From Undibacterium sp. YM2 (lineage in GTDB: Bacteria; Pseudomonadota; Gammaproteobacteria; Burkholderiales; Burkholderiaceae_D): a DNA stretch of 64,000 bases. The stretch lies in NCBI RefSeq assembly GCF_009937975.1, contig NZ_AP018441.1:3906001-3970000 (forward strand), given 5' to 3'. Under the pieces are notes generated by a model. That model did no database searches and was not told where the DNA came from. It saw only the letters and a list, made by a program, of their open reading frames with translations. The position numbers and the translations under genes were made by a program. This document shows positions 1 through 8,436 of the stretch, piece by piece. Position 1 is the first letter of the stretch; every line of letters starts with the position of its first letter.

Positions 1-190
1 GGAAGCTTCAGCGCAACACATGGATTTTGCCCGTGAGGAAGTTGCCAAGTCTTGTGCTGCAGGCAAGCAACTGCCTGACATCCAGAAAGAGCTGACACCC
101 GTCCTGACAGCCCAACATCCCGATTGGGATCTGAAGGACTGGATAAGCATGGAAATTCAGGTGTACTACGAGCGCCTCTGCCACAAATAA
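1..190 (+). CDS. C-terminal fragment of an unidentified protein
   Basis: The window opens inside an open frame that reads about 62 codons to a TAA stop. The visible tail is hydrophilic (EEVAKSC, DIQKELTPVL, then DWISMEIQVYYERLCHK) and probably helical. No domain can be assigned from so short a piece. The start and the rest of the protein lie outside the window. It could be the C-terminal helix region of an enzyme, but nothing seen here decides that. Confidence 0.55.
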   Translation, partial: EASAQHMDFAREEVAKSCAAGKQLPDIQKELTPVLTAQHPDWDLKDWISMEIQVYYERLCHK

Positions 191-300
191 GGCTACGGGG
201 AAAGAAATTCGATAATTGAGTGTAGCAAGCTTGCCTGACGCTGTCAGTGCTAAATTCGCTTTATTTGCTACACTTGTTAACAACAAAAAATTCCTTAAAT

Positions 301-321
301 ATGTCTGATATATGTCTGATA
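301..321. promoter_or_regulatory. direct repeat upstream of the LysR gene, possible operator
   Basis: The 10-mer ATGTCTGATA occurs twice with an 11-base period, about 75-95 bases upstream of the LysR start codon. A spacing of one helical turn in front of a LysR gene suits an autoregulatory binding site. No binding is known, and the call is inference. Confidence 0.25.
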
Positions 322-395
322 CATTGTGCCAGGAAAGCTCTGCCATGAGCTCGCAGCAAAATAACGGATGTCTGCCAAAATAGAAAAATTGACAT

Positions 396-1310
396 ATGGA
401 TTTCCACGGGATAGACCTTAATCTGCTGGCCGCCTTCGATGCCCTTGTCAACGAGCGCAATGTGACACGCGCTGCTGCCCATGTCGGTGTCAGCCAGCCT
501 GCAATGAGTGCTGCACTGTCCCGACTGCGCACGCTATTCAATGACCAGTTATTCCTGCGCAGCGCGCATGGCCTGCTGCTGACACCAAAGGCAAGAGATC
601 TCGCAGAACCTGTTTCACAGGCATTAAAGCAAATTGAAAAAGCGCTGTTACCCAAACCCCGCTTCGAACCAGCGAATGCATCAATTACATTCACGCTTGG
701 CTTGTCTGAGTATCCTGCCTTTGTCTTATTACCCATCATTGTGAAAGCAATGCAGAATCACGGGAAGGGGATATCCCTGGCGGTGCATGGAATAGGCAGC
801 CGCGATAGTGCGGTCGATTTACTGGATGCAGGAACCATTGACGTTGCGATTGGGGCACCGCCCAGTGTGGCTGAAAAGCGGATATTGACACAGACAATCA
901 TGCGTGACGAATTTATTACCATTGTTCGTCGAGACCATCCTGAAGTAACAGATGACATGAGTATGCAAACATTTCTCAAGCTAACTCATTTGTTGGTATC
1001 GCCAGAGGGTGACCGCTATGGCATGGTTGATCAAGCATTGGCACATCTGGGCCAGCGCCGCAAATTAGGGCTCACCTTGCCACAAATGTTTGCGGCACCT
1101 TCAGTCGTCGCAAAGACAGATATGGTCTCAACTGTACTGAAACGTATAGCCCAGCATTCCTGCGATTGGCGCAAGCTGGCTGCTTATCCGCCACCTGTTG
1201 CCATGCCGGAAATCAACTATGATTTGATGTGGCATAGTCGCAATGATACCCATCAGGCACAGCTATGGCTGCGCGAACAAATTGCACTGACGGCATCAAC
1301 ACTTCGATAA
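396..1310 (+). CDS. LysR-family transcriptional regulator
   Basis: This 304-residue protein has the usual LysR length and layout. The N-terminal winged helix-turn-helix covers about residues 6-65 (DLNLLAAFDALVNERNVTRA, then VSQPAMSAALSRLR). It is followed by a linker helix and a periplasmic-binding-protein-like effector domain from about residue 90. The opening MDFHGIDLNLL and the SQPAMSAALSRLR recognition helix resemble the NodD/NahR-like branch, so an aromatic or other small-molecule inducer is plausible but unproven. It is monocistronic, with a DTW-domain gene convergent downstream. The target genes are not evident, since no divergently oriented partner sits upstream. Confidence 0.9.
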   Translation: MDFHGIDLNLLAAFDALVNERNVTRAAAHVGVSQPAMSAALSRLRTLFNDQLFLRSAHGLLLTPKARDLAEPVSQALKQIEKALLPKPRFEPANASITFTLGLSEYPAFVLLPIIVKAMQNHGKGISLAVHGIGSRDSAVDLLDAGTIDVAIGAPPSVAEKRILTQTIMRDEFITIVRRDHPEVTDDMSMQTFLKLTHLLVSPEGDRYGMVDQALAHLGQRRKLGLTLPQMFAAPSVVAKTDMVSTVLKRIAQHSCDWRKLAAYPPPVAMPEINYDLMWHSRNDTHQAQLWLREQIALTASTLR

Positions 1311-1396
1311 TACCGATTGGATTTCGCACACGTCGCTTAGAAACAAATCCCTGCACGGCAATAGCCGGGATAAGCTGGTCAATCACTTTATGACAA

Positions 1397-2038
1397 TCAA
1401 GCGGAATCAATTAATGCTGAGTTAATCCTGAACCCCATCTGCTGCCCGACAAACCCATCAAACGCCTCAATCAAGGGCTGATATTTCCCCTCATCCTGCT
1501 CCAGTTGCATCAATGCATAACAAGCCGCCTCCAGCGTAGATAACTGATCTGGGGCATGCGCCTTGCGTATGCGGTAGTGTGAGGCTGGCATGTCTTGCAG
1601 GCTCAGGCGGGGTAGTTGTTGCAGCAGCGGGTTCAGGTACAGCATCTTGCGGCTTTTGCGCCAGGTCGCGTCTATGATCACCAGGCGTATATTCGTCAAT
1701 ACATGGTCTTGCGCAACAAATTCTGCTGCTTCGTATTGCAGGTCTTGCGCATCATTTTTCGTGGTTGCAGGATAAAGCAACACAGCCTGCTTGCCACCAG
1801 CTTGCAGCAGGTCAGTCAATAATTGCTCGTCAAACTGCTCGCATTCCACCATCCGTGAATCTTGCAGGCACAGGTCCAGCAGGCGTGCGCTGCCCTTGGC
1901 ATTGCTGACTTCCAGGGGATGTTGCAACAGTAATACTTCGGGTACATTGGCAATGCTGCAAACCCAGTGACATATGCAGGCTGTGGATGGGCGCAGGCAT
2001 TGCGGGCAGGATTTTCTTTTGGGCTTGGGTTCTGACAT
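1397..2038 (-). CDS. DTW-domain protein, probable tRNA-uridine aminocarboxypropyltransferase
   Basis: The 213-residue protein begins with a zinc-binding-like cluster (C11, C14, C21, C23 in SCPQCLRPSTACIC). It carries the family signature IDATWRKSRKML, the D-x-T-W motif that names the DTW domain. DTW proteins such as Escherichia coli TapT transfer the 3-amino-3-carboxypropyl group of S-adenosylmethionine to uridine in tRNA (acp3U). Length and motif order fit the TapT type. It is convergent with the LysR gene and divergent from the lipoprotein gene, and appears monocistronic. Confidence 0.85.
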   Translation of the reverse strand: MSEPKPKRKSCPQCLRPSTACICHWVCSIANVPEVLLLQHPLEVSNAKGSARLLDLCLQDSRMVECEQFDEQLLTDLLQAGGKQAVLLYPATTKNDAQDLQYEAAEFVAQDHVLTNIRLVIIDATWRKSRKMLYLNPLLQQLPRLSLQDMPASHYRIRKAHAPDQLSTLEAACYALMQLEQDEGKYQPLIEAFDGFVGQQMGFRINSALIDSA

Positions 2039-2151
2039 GCCAACATTGTGAAGGATTGTTATTTAAGCGGCAAGCTTGAAATGGTTTCAGGCAAAGTCGT
2101 AAAGGCATCGTCTATCATGATCAGAACCTTTGACATTTCATTTCTAGCCTT

Positions 2152-3477
2152 ATGAAACTCCCAACTATCCTTGCAGCAAGCCTGCTAGTGGCCACCAGCG
2201 CTTGCGGTGGCGGCGGTGGCTCGACTGCAGCGACAACTACCGGCACAACGACTACTGGCACAACGACTACAGGTACCACAACTGGTACCACAGGAACAAC
2301 CACGGGTACAGGCACCGGAACTACTACAGGCACAACGACTGGTACTGGAACCACGACGGGTACCACCACTGGTACAGGTGCGGGTACTACGACCGGCGCT
2401 GGTACCGGCACTGGCACGACCGTCGTCACGCTGGAGAAAAAAGCCGCGGCACTGGCAGCCAAGCTCGGCAAGCCTACGCGTTTTCTGGTGGGTCTGGGCA
2501 GTGCCGATCTGGCGGATGTACAAAAGCAAAATATCACACCGGATATCTATGATCAGTATCTGGTCGGTGTCGGTGCTGGCTCATGGCCAACCTGGAACAG
2601 CCCTTCTGGCGCTTATGTGCAAATCGTTGCGCAAAATGCCGACAAGCTGGGTGCCATCCCCATGTTCACTTTGTACCAGATGGCCAGTAACGGTGACGGC
2701 AATCTGAGCGGCCTGACCAATACGACGTTCATGAAAGGCTATTGGGACAATGTACGCCTGATGTTCCAACAGATCAAAACCTATGGCAAACCGGTGCTGG
2801 TCAATTTCGAGCCAGACTTCTGGGGTTATACGCAAAGAATATCCAATAACGCCGACCCGGCCACAGTACCAGCGCAGGTCAACAATAATCCTGACTGTGC
2901 GAACCAGCCGAATAGCGTCGCCGGTATCAGCCAGTGCCTGATGCAGATGGCGAGAGCCATTGCACCAAATGCCTATGTTGGCTTTCCCCCTGCCCTGTTT
3001 GAAGACCTGCACTCAACTGCCATGTCTTATATGCTGAAGCTGGGTGCCGACAAGGCAGATTTCATCGTCATGCAAACCCTGGACAGGGATGCCGGTTGTT
3101 TTGAAACCGTACCGCAAGTATCTTATTGCTCACGCGCAGGCACAGGCTGGTACTGGGATGAATCGAATCTGACTTCACCTAATTTCAAGGACCATTTTGC
3201 GTTGGCTAAAACCTATTATCAGGGCTTGCAATTGCCTGTCCTGTGGTGGCAAACCCCGCTGGGTGTGCCATCGACCCAGATAGGCGGCTCGTCAGGTAAA
3301 TACCGCGACAACAAGGTGCGTTATTTCTTGACCCATGCATCGGAAATGGTCGCGGTTGGTGGCTTGGGTGCGGTGTTCAGTACCGGTGAAGTGAACCAGA
3401 CTTCCATCAATACCGACGGCGGGCAGTTCAAGACTTATTCAACCAGCTATCTGGCCAAGCCTGCTGCCTTGCCATGA
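2152..3477 (+). CDS. putative lipoprotein with Thr/Gly linker and glycosidase-like domain
   Basis: The N-terminus is a lipoprotein-type signal peptide ending LVATSAC, with C18 the probable lipidated residue, followed by a Gly run. Residues 28-90 are almost purely Thr and Gly, which suggests a flexible tether between the membrane anchor and a globular domain of about 350 residues. That domain has alternating hydrophobic strands and acidic motifs (VLVNFEPDFWGY, FIVMQTLDRDAG, LWWQTPLG) reminiscent of TIM-barrel glycoside hydrolases, but I cannot place it in a named family. The gene stands alone between divergent and convergent neighbours and is followed by an intrinsic terminator. A surface-exposed sugar- or polymer-binding enzyme is an inference only. 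Confidence 0.7.
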   Translation: MKLPTILAASLLVATSACGGGGGSTAATTTGTTTTGTTTTGTTTGTTGTTTGTGTGTTTGTTTGTGTTTGTTTGTGAGTTTGAGTGTGTTVVTLEKKAAALAAKLGKPTRFLVGLGSADLADVQKQNITPDIYDQYLVGVGAGSWPTWNSPSGAYVQIVAQNADKLGAIPMFTLYQMASNGDGNLSGLTNTTFMKGYWDNVRLMFQQIKTYGKPVLVNFEPDFWGYTQRISNNADPATVPAQVNNNPDCANQPNSVAGISQCLMQMARAIAPNAYVGFPPALFEDLHSTAMSYMLKLGADKADFIVMQTLDRDAGCFETVPQVSYCSRAGTGWYWDESNLTSPNFKDHFALAKTYYQGLQLPVLWWQTPLGVPSTQIGGSSGKYRDNKVRYFLTHASEMVAVGGLGAVFSTGEVNQTSINTDGGQFKTYSTSYLAKPAALP

Positions 3478-3497
3478 TATAAGACATGCCAACAAAC

Positions 3498-3528
3498 GCC
3501 AGCCTTGCTTGTACAGGCTGGCATTTTT
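3498..3528 (+). terminator. intrinsic terminator of the lipoprotein gene
   Basis: A perfect 8-bp stem (GCCAGCCT / AGGCTGGC) with a 9-base loop is followed by ATTTTTC. It lies 20 bases after the lipoprotein stop codon and reaches the stop codon of the convergent radical SAM gene. Confidence 0.75.
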
Positions 3529-5006
3529 CAGTTAATTTCTACCAGCGGAATGTGTTTCTGTTTCTTCCCTTCCGGCAGTCTATCCATAGTTTGCCTCGCA
3601 ATGCTGCCGCGTATCTCTTTGAGCCTGCTGGCTTCCCTGTACAACAGGTTATAACTCTCAAACGGTATCATCTTACCGTCAGGCAGAGCGAAATGGATGC
3701 AAGATTTTTTCAATGCGCGTACGTCCAGGGAATAAGCGTCCATGAACTGCACGATCAGTACGCGAAAGACGTTGTCATATTTGAGGTTTTGCGGTGCCGA
3801 GATCAAGGGCAGACAACACATCAATTCAGACAGACAATTGGCCTGAGACTCTGGCGAATGATTGGTTGAGAAGAGTTTGAAAATCTGGTCTTTCATACCC
3901 TGCTTTAAATTCTCATCACGTTCAAAGACGATGGTATTGCCACTACCTTCCACCAGAGATTGCGGGTCAAGATAGCGCGTGAGCGGGATGGTTTTTTCTT
4001 CTGTCTTTAAGGCATAGGCCATCGCCAGCGTATCTGGATTACAAGGTACAGGTACGATATCCTTGAGACTGAACAGGCTGCATTGCTCGGTAATTTTTCT
4101 GCGTATTTCTGATACCGTCAATCTGTGCAGGCGCGGATCATAGTCCTCGACACGTCCTGCATCCTGTATCGGTTGCAAGGTCACGCCGCGTACGCATTTT
4201 TGGGTCAATCCAAAATTGATGATGTCGCCGATCTCATCATCATTCATACCCTTTTTCAAGGTCACGACCAAAGTGGTAGATAGATTAACTGCATTCAGGT
4301 TTTCCAGTGCCTGCTGGCGTATGCGACGCAGGTCCGCACCGCGCAAGACCTTGTGCACTTCTGCCCGGAAAGAATCAAATTGCAGATACACTTCCACACC
4401 CGGCGCATAGGTCGCCAGGCGCTCAACAAAGGCCTTGTCCTGCGCCAGTACGATGCCATTGGTATTGATCATGACGTGCTTGATAGGGCGAGCCTTGGCA
4501 GCGTCCAGGATTTCCCAAAATTGCGGATGCAGCGTTGGCTCACCGCCTGACAATTGCATGACATCGGCCTCGCCTTCATTGGCAACTACCGTATCAAGCA
4601 TCCTGATAATCTCAGCTAACGGCTTGTGCTGCTCGCGATGGGTACCGCTCTCGGCATAACAGACCGGGCAATTCAAATTACAGTTGTCGGTTATCTCTAC
4701 GATGGACAGGCAGGAATGCTGCATGTGGTCAGGACACAAACCACAGTCATAGGGGCAGCCATATTCCATCTTGGTATTAAAGATTTGCGGCATTTCAGGA
4801 TGCTTGACGAATACTTCGCGGCACAGCCTGTAGTATTCAACATCATCACTGACCAGCACGCGCTCAGTACCATGCGCGCTGCACCACTTGTCCATATAAA
4901 CTTTATCATCCTTGAAAATGATTTTTGCTTCTACAGGATGCAGGCAGCTGGAACAGACCGAACTGGTGGTGTCGTAAAACAGATAAGGGCGGACTTTTCG
5001 GGACAT
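3528..5006 (-). CDS. radical SAM protein of the Tes/MJ0619-like type
   Basis: The 492-residue protein has the radical SAM motif C109-x3-C113-x2-C116 (CNLNCPVC) and GGEP at 154-157. Before the core it has a CxxC plus Cys (C18, C21, C42) and a second cysteine group (C84, C88, C91, C99; GCPYDCGLCPDH). More cysteines lie near the C-terminus (NCLSELMCC) with a PFxSYN-like end. This multi-cluster layout is that of the MJ0619 family, which includes archaeal tetraether synthase (Tes); Tes joins lipid tails by C-C bond formation. It is the last gene of a tight minus-strand set behind a Sel1-type lipoprotein (one-base gap) and an Lgt-like membrane protein. Lipid substrate and reaction are inferred from family and neighbours. 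Confidence 0.85.
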   Translation of the reverse strand: MSRKVRPYLFYDTTSSVCSSCLHPVEAKIIFKDDKVYMDKWCSAHGTERVLVSDDVEYYRLCREVFVKHPEMPQIFNTKMEYGCPYDCGLCPDHMQHSCLSIVEITDNCNLNCPVCYAESGTHREQHKPLAEIIRMLDTVVANEGEADVMQLSGGEPTLHPQFWEILDAAKARPIKHVMINTNGIVLAQDKAFVERLATYAPGVEVYLQFDSFRAEVHKVLRGADLRRIRQQALENLNAVNLSTTLVVTLKKGMNDDEIGDIINFGLTQKCVRGVTLQPIQDAGRVEDYDPRLHRLTVSEIRRKITEQCSLFSLKDIVPVPCNPDTLAMAYALKTEEKTIPLTRYLDPQSLVEGSGNTIVFERDENLKQGMKDQIFKLFSTNHSPESQANCLSELMCCLPLISAPQNLKYDNVFRVLIVQFMDAYSLDVRALKKSCIHFALPDGKMIPFESYNLLYREASRLKEIRGSIARQTMDRLPEGKKQKHIPLVEIN

Positions 5007-5007
5007 A

Positions 5008-5934
5008 TTATTTTTTACCCTTATAGTTAGTAGGATCGGGATATTCTTGTTCTGACTGGCGAACGGCCAAACGAAGTTCTTGTGCTATTGCCTTGGCTTC
5101 CTTGATCTGCTCCGAATTCAATGTGGCAGCAAATGCTGAGGCACGTTCTCTGTAATATTTGGGTAAAGGGCTGCGCGAGTTATCCAACAAATAAAGGAAT
5201 GCTAAAGTTTTTGCATCTGAAAAATATTCATGACCAAACAAGCGCCATTTTCCCTTGGATGAAAACCCAGATTTCCCGCCGCAATGCAGGATAAATCTCG
5301 CAAACCAAAGATCAGAAATTCGTTCATTTCTTAAAACATATTTTCCGTCCAGATAGATGTTCTTCAAATCCTGGGCTGGATAATTCCAATTTTGCGAAAA
5401 CGACGCTGCACATATTTTCTTTGCCGAATTTTCTATCAGCCTTATCCCTTCAGAATAAGAAAGTTCTATATCCCCTTGCTCCAGCTTAATCTGGTAGTCA
5501 CTTTCGACAGGTGTCCCCTTAAGTAATAGCCATCCATAATAATACTCAGCATCTGGGTGTCCATCATCCGCGGCGCTTTTAATCAGAGCAATTCCCTTTT
5601 TTACGTCTTTTGGGAAATACCCAATATTCTTCAAATACTCTATACCAAGCTTGGTTTTGGCAGCAGGGTCATTTGCATTTGCTGCAATCACCAAATTATT
5701 ATATTCAAGCTCGTACTTTCTCCTGCTTTCTTCTCTTGCAAGTTCCGCTTTCTTTGCAATCTCTTCTTTTTCCTGTACAGTTAATTCTCTAGGAACGCTG
5801 ACTGGATTTGTATTATTCCTCGAGCCAGAGCTAGAGCTCGCCATCAAATAATGCACACAACCAGTCCCACCTATCAAGCTCAGCGCCACCATCAACATCG
5901 CAATACGCGAATTTTTATTAAGGTTCGAGTCCAA
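5008..5934 (-). CDS. Sel1-repeat-type lipoprotein
   Basis: This 308-residue protein has an N-terminal lipoprotein signal with a good lipobox (LIGGTGC, Cys about 26). A charged, probably coiled region follows (EKEEIAKKAELAREESRRKY), then Sel1-like helical repeats such as AAKTKLGIEYLKN and DAEYYYGWLLLKG. Sel1/TPR-type repeats usually bind protein partners. Its start overlaps the end of the Lgt-like gene by 17 bases, and its stop is one base from the radical SAM start, so the three genes are almost certainly cotranscribed and translationally coupled. It could be a scaffold or envelope partner for them. No enzymatic motif is visible. Confidence 0.8.
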   Translation of the reverse strand: MDSNLNKNSRIAMLMVALSLIGGTGCVHYLMASSSSGSRNNTNPVSVPRELTVQEKEEIAKKAELAREESRRKYELEYNNLVIAANANDPAAKTKLGIEYLKNIGYFPKDVKKGIALIKSAADDGHPDAEYYYGWLLLKGTPVESDYQIKLEQGDIELSYSEGIRLIENSAKKICAASFSQNWNYPAQDLKNIYLDGKYVLRNERISDLWFARFILHCGGKSGFSSKGKWRLFGHEYFSDAKTLAFLYLLDNSRSPLPKYYRERASAFAATLNSEQIKEAKAIAQELRLAVRQSEQEYPDPTNYKGKK

Positions 5935-6691
5935 ATTTCTCTCCTGTATTCAATCTAAGCATCTGACGCACAAGCAAAGGCAGGTAGATCACAAGCGCAA
6001 TGATGCACAAAATTTGTATGCCACTAAAATAAGAAAAATAATAGTAAGGTACAGGTTTAATGCCATCGACAAGCAAGCGCCAGAACAAATAGCCAGCCAG
6101 GTACATTTTGAACATCAGGCCAGACTGGCTTTGCCAGGCCTGTCTGTATCGCCATAAATAGCTACCCCATGCCAGGACAAAAATCATGTCGTAAATCTGG
6201 GTGGGATGGCGCGCGATGCCATCGCCGAAATCGATGCCCCATGGCAGACCCGTGGCGTTGCCATAGGTGCCGTCATTGAGCCCCGCCAGGAAACAGCCTA
6301 TGCGGCCTATGACCATCGCCACCATCAGGGGTAAAACAAAGTTGTCGCCGGTTGATTGCGGTTGTTTGAGCAGGAACTTGGCAAACTCGACACCGATCAA
6401 ACCACCCAGCAAACCACCGACGATGGATTGGCCAGACATCAATATCTGCAAGTTAGCTGCCGCTCCCGCCCACATGTGTGGGAACTCCATCCAGAAGGCC
6501 GCTTTATTGCCTATCGCAGCACCCAGTACACAGCCTATGATCACGCCATAATGGCCGGGGGCCAGTATGCCTGCCTGTTGCTGGTATGCGCGCTGACGGC
6601 GGTATAACTGCACGCCAATGGCAATTGCCAGCCATTCAAAAATGAAATGCAAAAGATGGGCGGTACTTGCTGAAAATACGTAAAGTTTCAT
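5918..6691 (-). CDS. Lgt-like (prolipoprotein diacylglyceryl transferase family) membrane protein
   Basis: The 257-residue polytopic protein aligns by eye with Lgt: SIVGGLLGGLIGV, GRIGCFLAGLNDGTYG, HPTQIYD and FWRLLVDG appear in the Lgt order. Several residues important in E. coli Lgt differ. The His of the SFHGG motif (H103) is V91 here, N146 is C133, and the GELWG segment is GLNDG. R130 (E. coli R143) is kept, and R205 may correspond to R239. This is therefore a divergent paralog and probably not the housekeeping Lgt. It overlaps the lipoprotein gene and leads an operon with a Tes-like radical SAM protein, which points to a specialised lipid or lipoprotein modification (inference). Confidence 0.85.
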   Translation of the reverse strand: MKLYVFSASTAHLLHFIFEWLAIAIGVQLYRRQRAYQQQAGILAPGHYGVIIGCVLGAAIGNKAAFWMEFPHMWAGAAANLQILMSGQSIVGGLLGGLIGVEFAKFLLKQPQSTGDNFVLPLMVAMVIGRIGCFLAGLNDGTYGNATGLPWGIDFGDGIARHPTQIYDMIFVLAWGSYLWRYRQAWQSQSGLMFKMYLAGYLFWRLLVDGIKPVPYYYFSYFSGIQILCIIALVIYLPLLVRQMLRLNTGEKFGLEP

Positions 6692-6748
6692 TGAATGCAG
6701 AACTGGAACGAAGCACGCAGAACGCTGCAGGCTGGGTAGATGAGTAAT

Positions 6749-6949
6749 TTATTTGGACGCGATCTTACCAATTAATTTATACAGCAAAGCACAAATGAGC
6801 AAACCTGCAACGCCATAGGCGAGTGGAATGAGGCTGAAACTGATGACTGCAAAAAAAATGCCAAACGCGCCACAGGCACCAAAACCCACCATTGGGATAA
6901 GGCACAGGAGGATGAAGAATGCACGAACAAAGTTATTTAAATTGCGCAT
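6749..6949 (-). CDS. small two-helix membrane protein, copy 2
   Basis: The 66-residue protein contains two predicted membrane helices separated by a short turn. It shares the stretch LLCLIPMVGFGACGAFG with the next upstream small gene (LICLILMIGFGACGLLG), so the two are paralogs. It sits 57 bases before the Lgt-like gene on the same strand. No function is known. The conservation between the copies and the operon-like position argue that it is a real gene and not a chance frame. Confidence 0.65.
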   Translation of the reverse strand: MRNLNNFVRAFFILLCLIPMVGFGACGAFGIFFAVISFSLIPLAYGVAGLLICALLYKLIGKIASK

Positions 6950-7071
6950 GATAAATAATGTTTATCCATTTAACTAATGATCATCATAGCCCAAGTATGT
7001 GGCAAGGCTTGCCCTGCCTCGTAAATAAGTTCTGATTTGAAATGACTTGCCTGAAATCCCTGGATAGCTGC

Positions 7072-7308
7072 TTAGCGCGGCTCTTGCTTGTCAGGATCAG
7101 ATTTATGCGTAGATACAAAAAGCTTCTTGAGCAGAAAGCCACAAACAATACTGATACTTAAACCCAGAGCAGTCAAACCCAACACTGAAAGATTGAATGG
7201 TGTTCCTGCTAAAAAAGTTAAACCGAGAAGACCACAAGCACCAAAGCCTATCATTAATATCAGGCAAATCAACATCGTGATGACTCGGACAATTTTTTGC
7301 AGATTCAT
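7072..7308 (-). CDS. small two-helix membrane protein, copy 1
   Basis: The 78-residue protein has two hydrophobic segments and a charged C-terminal tail (THKSDPDKQEPR). It is a paralog of the 66-residue protein downstream, sharing the CLIxMxGFGACG core. Its start lies three bases after the rhomboid stop codon, which indicates cotranscription with that protease. It might be a rhomboid partner or substrate, but this rests on position alone. Confidence 0.7.
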   Translation of the reverse strand: MNLQKIVRVITMLICLILMIGFGACGLLGLTFLAGTPFNLSVLGLTALGLSISIVCGFLLKKLFVSTHKSDPDKQEPR

Positions 7309-7311
7309 GTT

Positions 7312-8367
7312 TTATCCTGTATTTGTACGCTGCTGGAGATTTTCACGTATGGTTTGCACACTGGTTTTGAACAATGCAGCCAGATTTGCATCCTTGTTTG
7401 TGTCAATGACTGCCTGCATGATTTTACTGGCAGGAACGAGGCTGAAAATGACTGGCGGCGCATCTGCCGTAGTCATGACAAAGATGCGTTGCCGGTCGTT
7501 ATCGATCACTGCCCATTTCAAACCTGTCTCTTGTACCAAGGCATCGGCAAATACTATTTCCAGTGCCTGCACTTCATGTGCTGGCCGTGCCTCTATTGGT
7601 TTTTGCTGCAAGATCACTTCGATGATTTTGAGCTTGCCTTCTATGGTGTCAAACTGTGCTCTCGCTTCTGGCAGGTATTGCTGCCTGACCCAATCTCGCA
7701 ATGATTCTGCCTTGAGGATATCGGCAGTAGAAAAATATTCCAGGTTTTGTGCCGCGTTGGCTGGTAGCGGTAAAGAAGATTGTGTCAGTCCCAGCTTCTT
7801 GCACTCAATATAGGCCCAGGCAGCGCCAACCAGCAGCCCCATGGTGTGCGCCCAGTTTGCGATAGGGCCAAGCAAGCCAGTCCAGCACAATACAAACCAG
7901 GCCAGCATCATATTCACTGTGGCTTTGCGCATGATGCCGTTAAAGGCGGCGTCATAGCGGCCACGTATCCAGACATAGGAAAATAAGCCATATATAACGC
8001 CCGACATGCCGCCAAAATAAGGATTATCTGTGAGCAGGTATTGCGCGATATTTGAAATGACTGCCGCAACCAGGAAAAAGCCCAGATAAAAGCGGGGGCC
8101 TTTTCTGTTTTCAATGACGATGCCCAGATCCCACACCCACAGCAAATTAAAGATCAGATGCATGAGGCCGAAATGGATGAAGGCAGGTGTCAGCAAGCGC
8201 CAGACCTGGCCCGATAAAACATCGGCGAATCCGGCATGATCCGGGTCGGTTATGAAAAGAATGCGCAGGTTCTCTATCGTCCCACCAAAGCTGGAAGTGA
8301 GTGCAACCAGAGCACTCAGTGCAATCAGCACGATGGAAACGCTGGAATAGTTTTTAAATTTTGTCAT
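7312..8367 (-). CDS. rhomboid-family intramembrane serine protease
   Basis: The N-terminal half is a six-helix rhomboid core. It carries the catalytic serine in GGMSGVIYG (S122), the catalytic histidine in NWAHTMG (H174) and the conserved HxxxN element (H70, N74), so the Ser/His dyad is intact. Residues from about 195 to 351 form a soluble C-terminal extension of unknown fold that is not part of the minimal GlpG core. Rhomboids cut single-pass membrane proteins within or near the bilayer. The gene is followed after three bases by a small membrane protein gene and preceded by a TonB-like gene, all on the same strand. Confidence 0.9.
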   Translation of the reverse strand: MTKFKNYSSVSIVLIALSALVALTSSFGGTIENLRILFITDPDHAGFADVLSGQVWRLLTPAFIHFGLMHLIFNLLWVWDLGIVIENRKGPRFYLGFFLVAAVISNIAQYLLTDNPYFGGMSGVIYGLFSYVWIRGRYDAAFNGIMRKATVNMMLAWFVLCWTGLLGPIANWAHTMGLLVGAAWAYIECKKLGLTQSSLPLPANAAQNLEYFSTADILKAESLRDWVRQQYLPEARAQFDTIEGKLKIIEVILQQKPIEARPAHEVQALEIVFADALVQETGLKWAVIDNDRQRIFVMTTADAPPVIFSLVPASKIMQAVIDTNKDANLAALFKTSVQTIRENLQQRTNTG

Positions 8368-8436
8368 GAATGATGATTGAATTTACCTGGCCGGCATCAA
8401 AACGAAAAAATCCAGCCAGCAGAATACTTCACACAA

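Noticed and set aside
2121..2537. Open frames antisense to the Thr/Gly linker with long Val/Pro-repeat proteins
   Set aside because: They are mirror images of the repetitive linker DNA, lack ribosome sites and overlap a clear lipoprotein gene.
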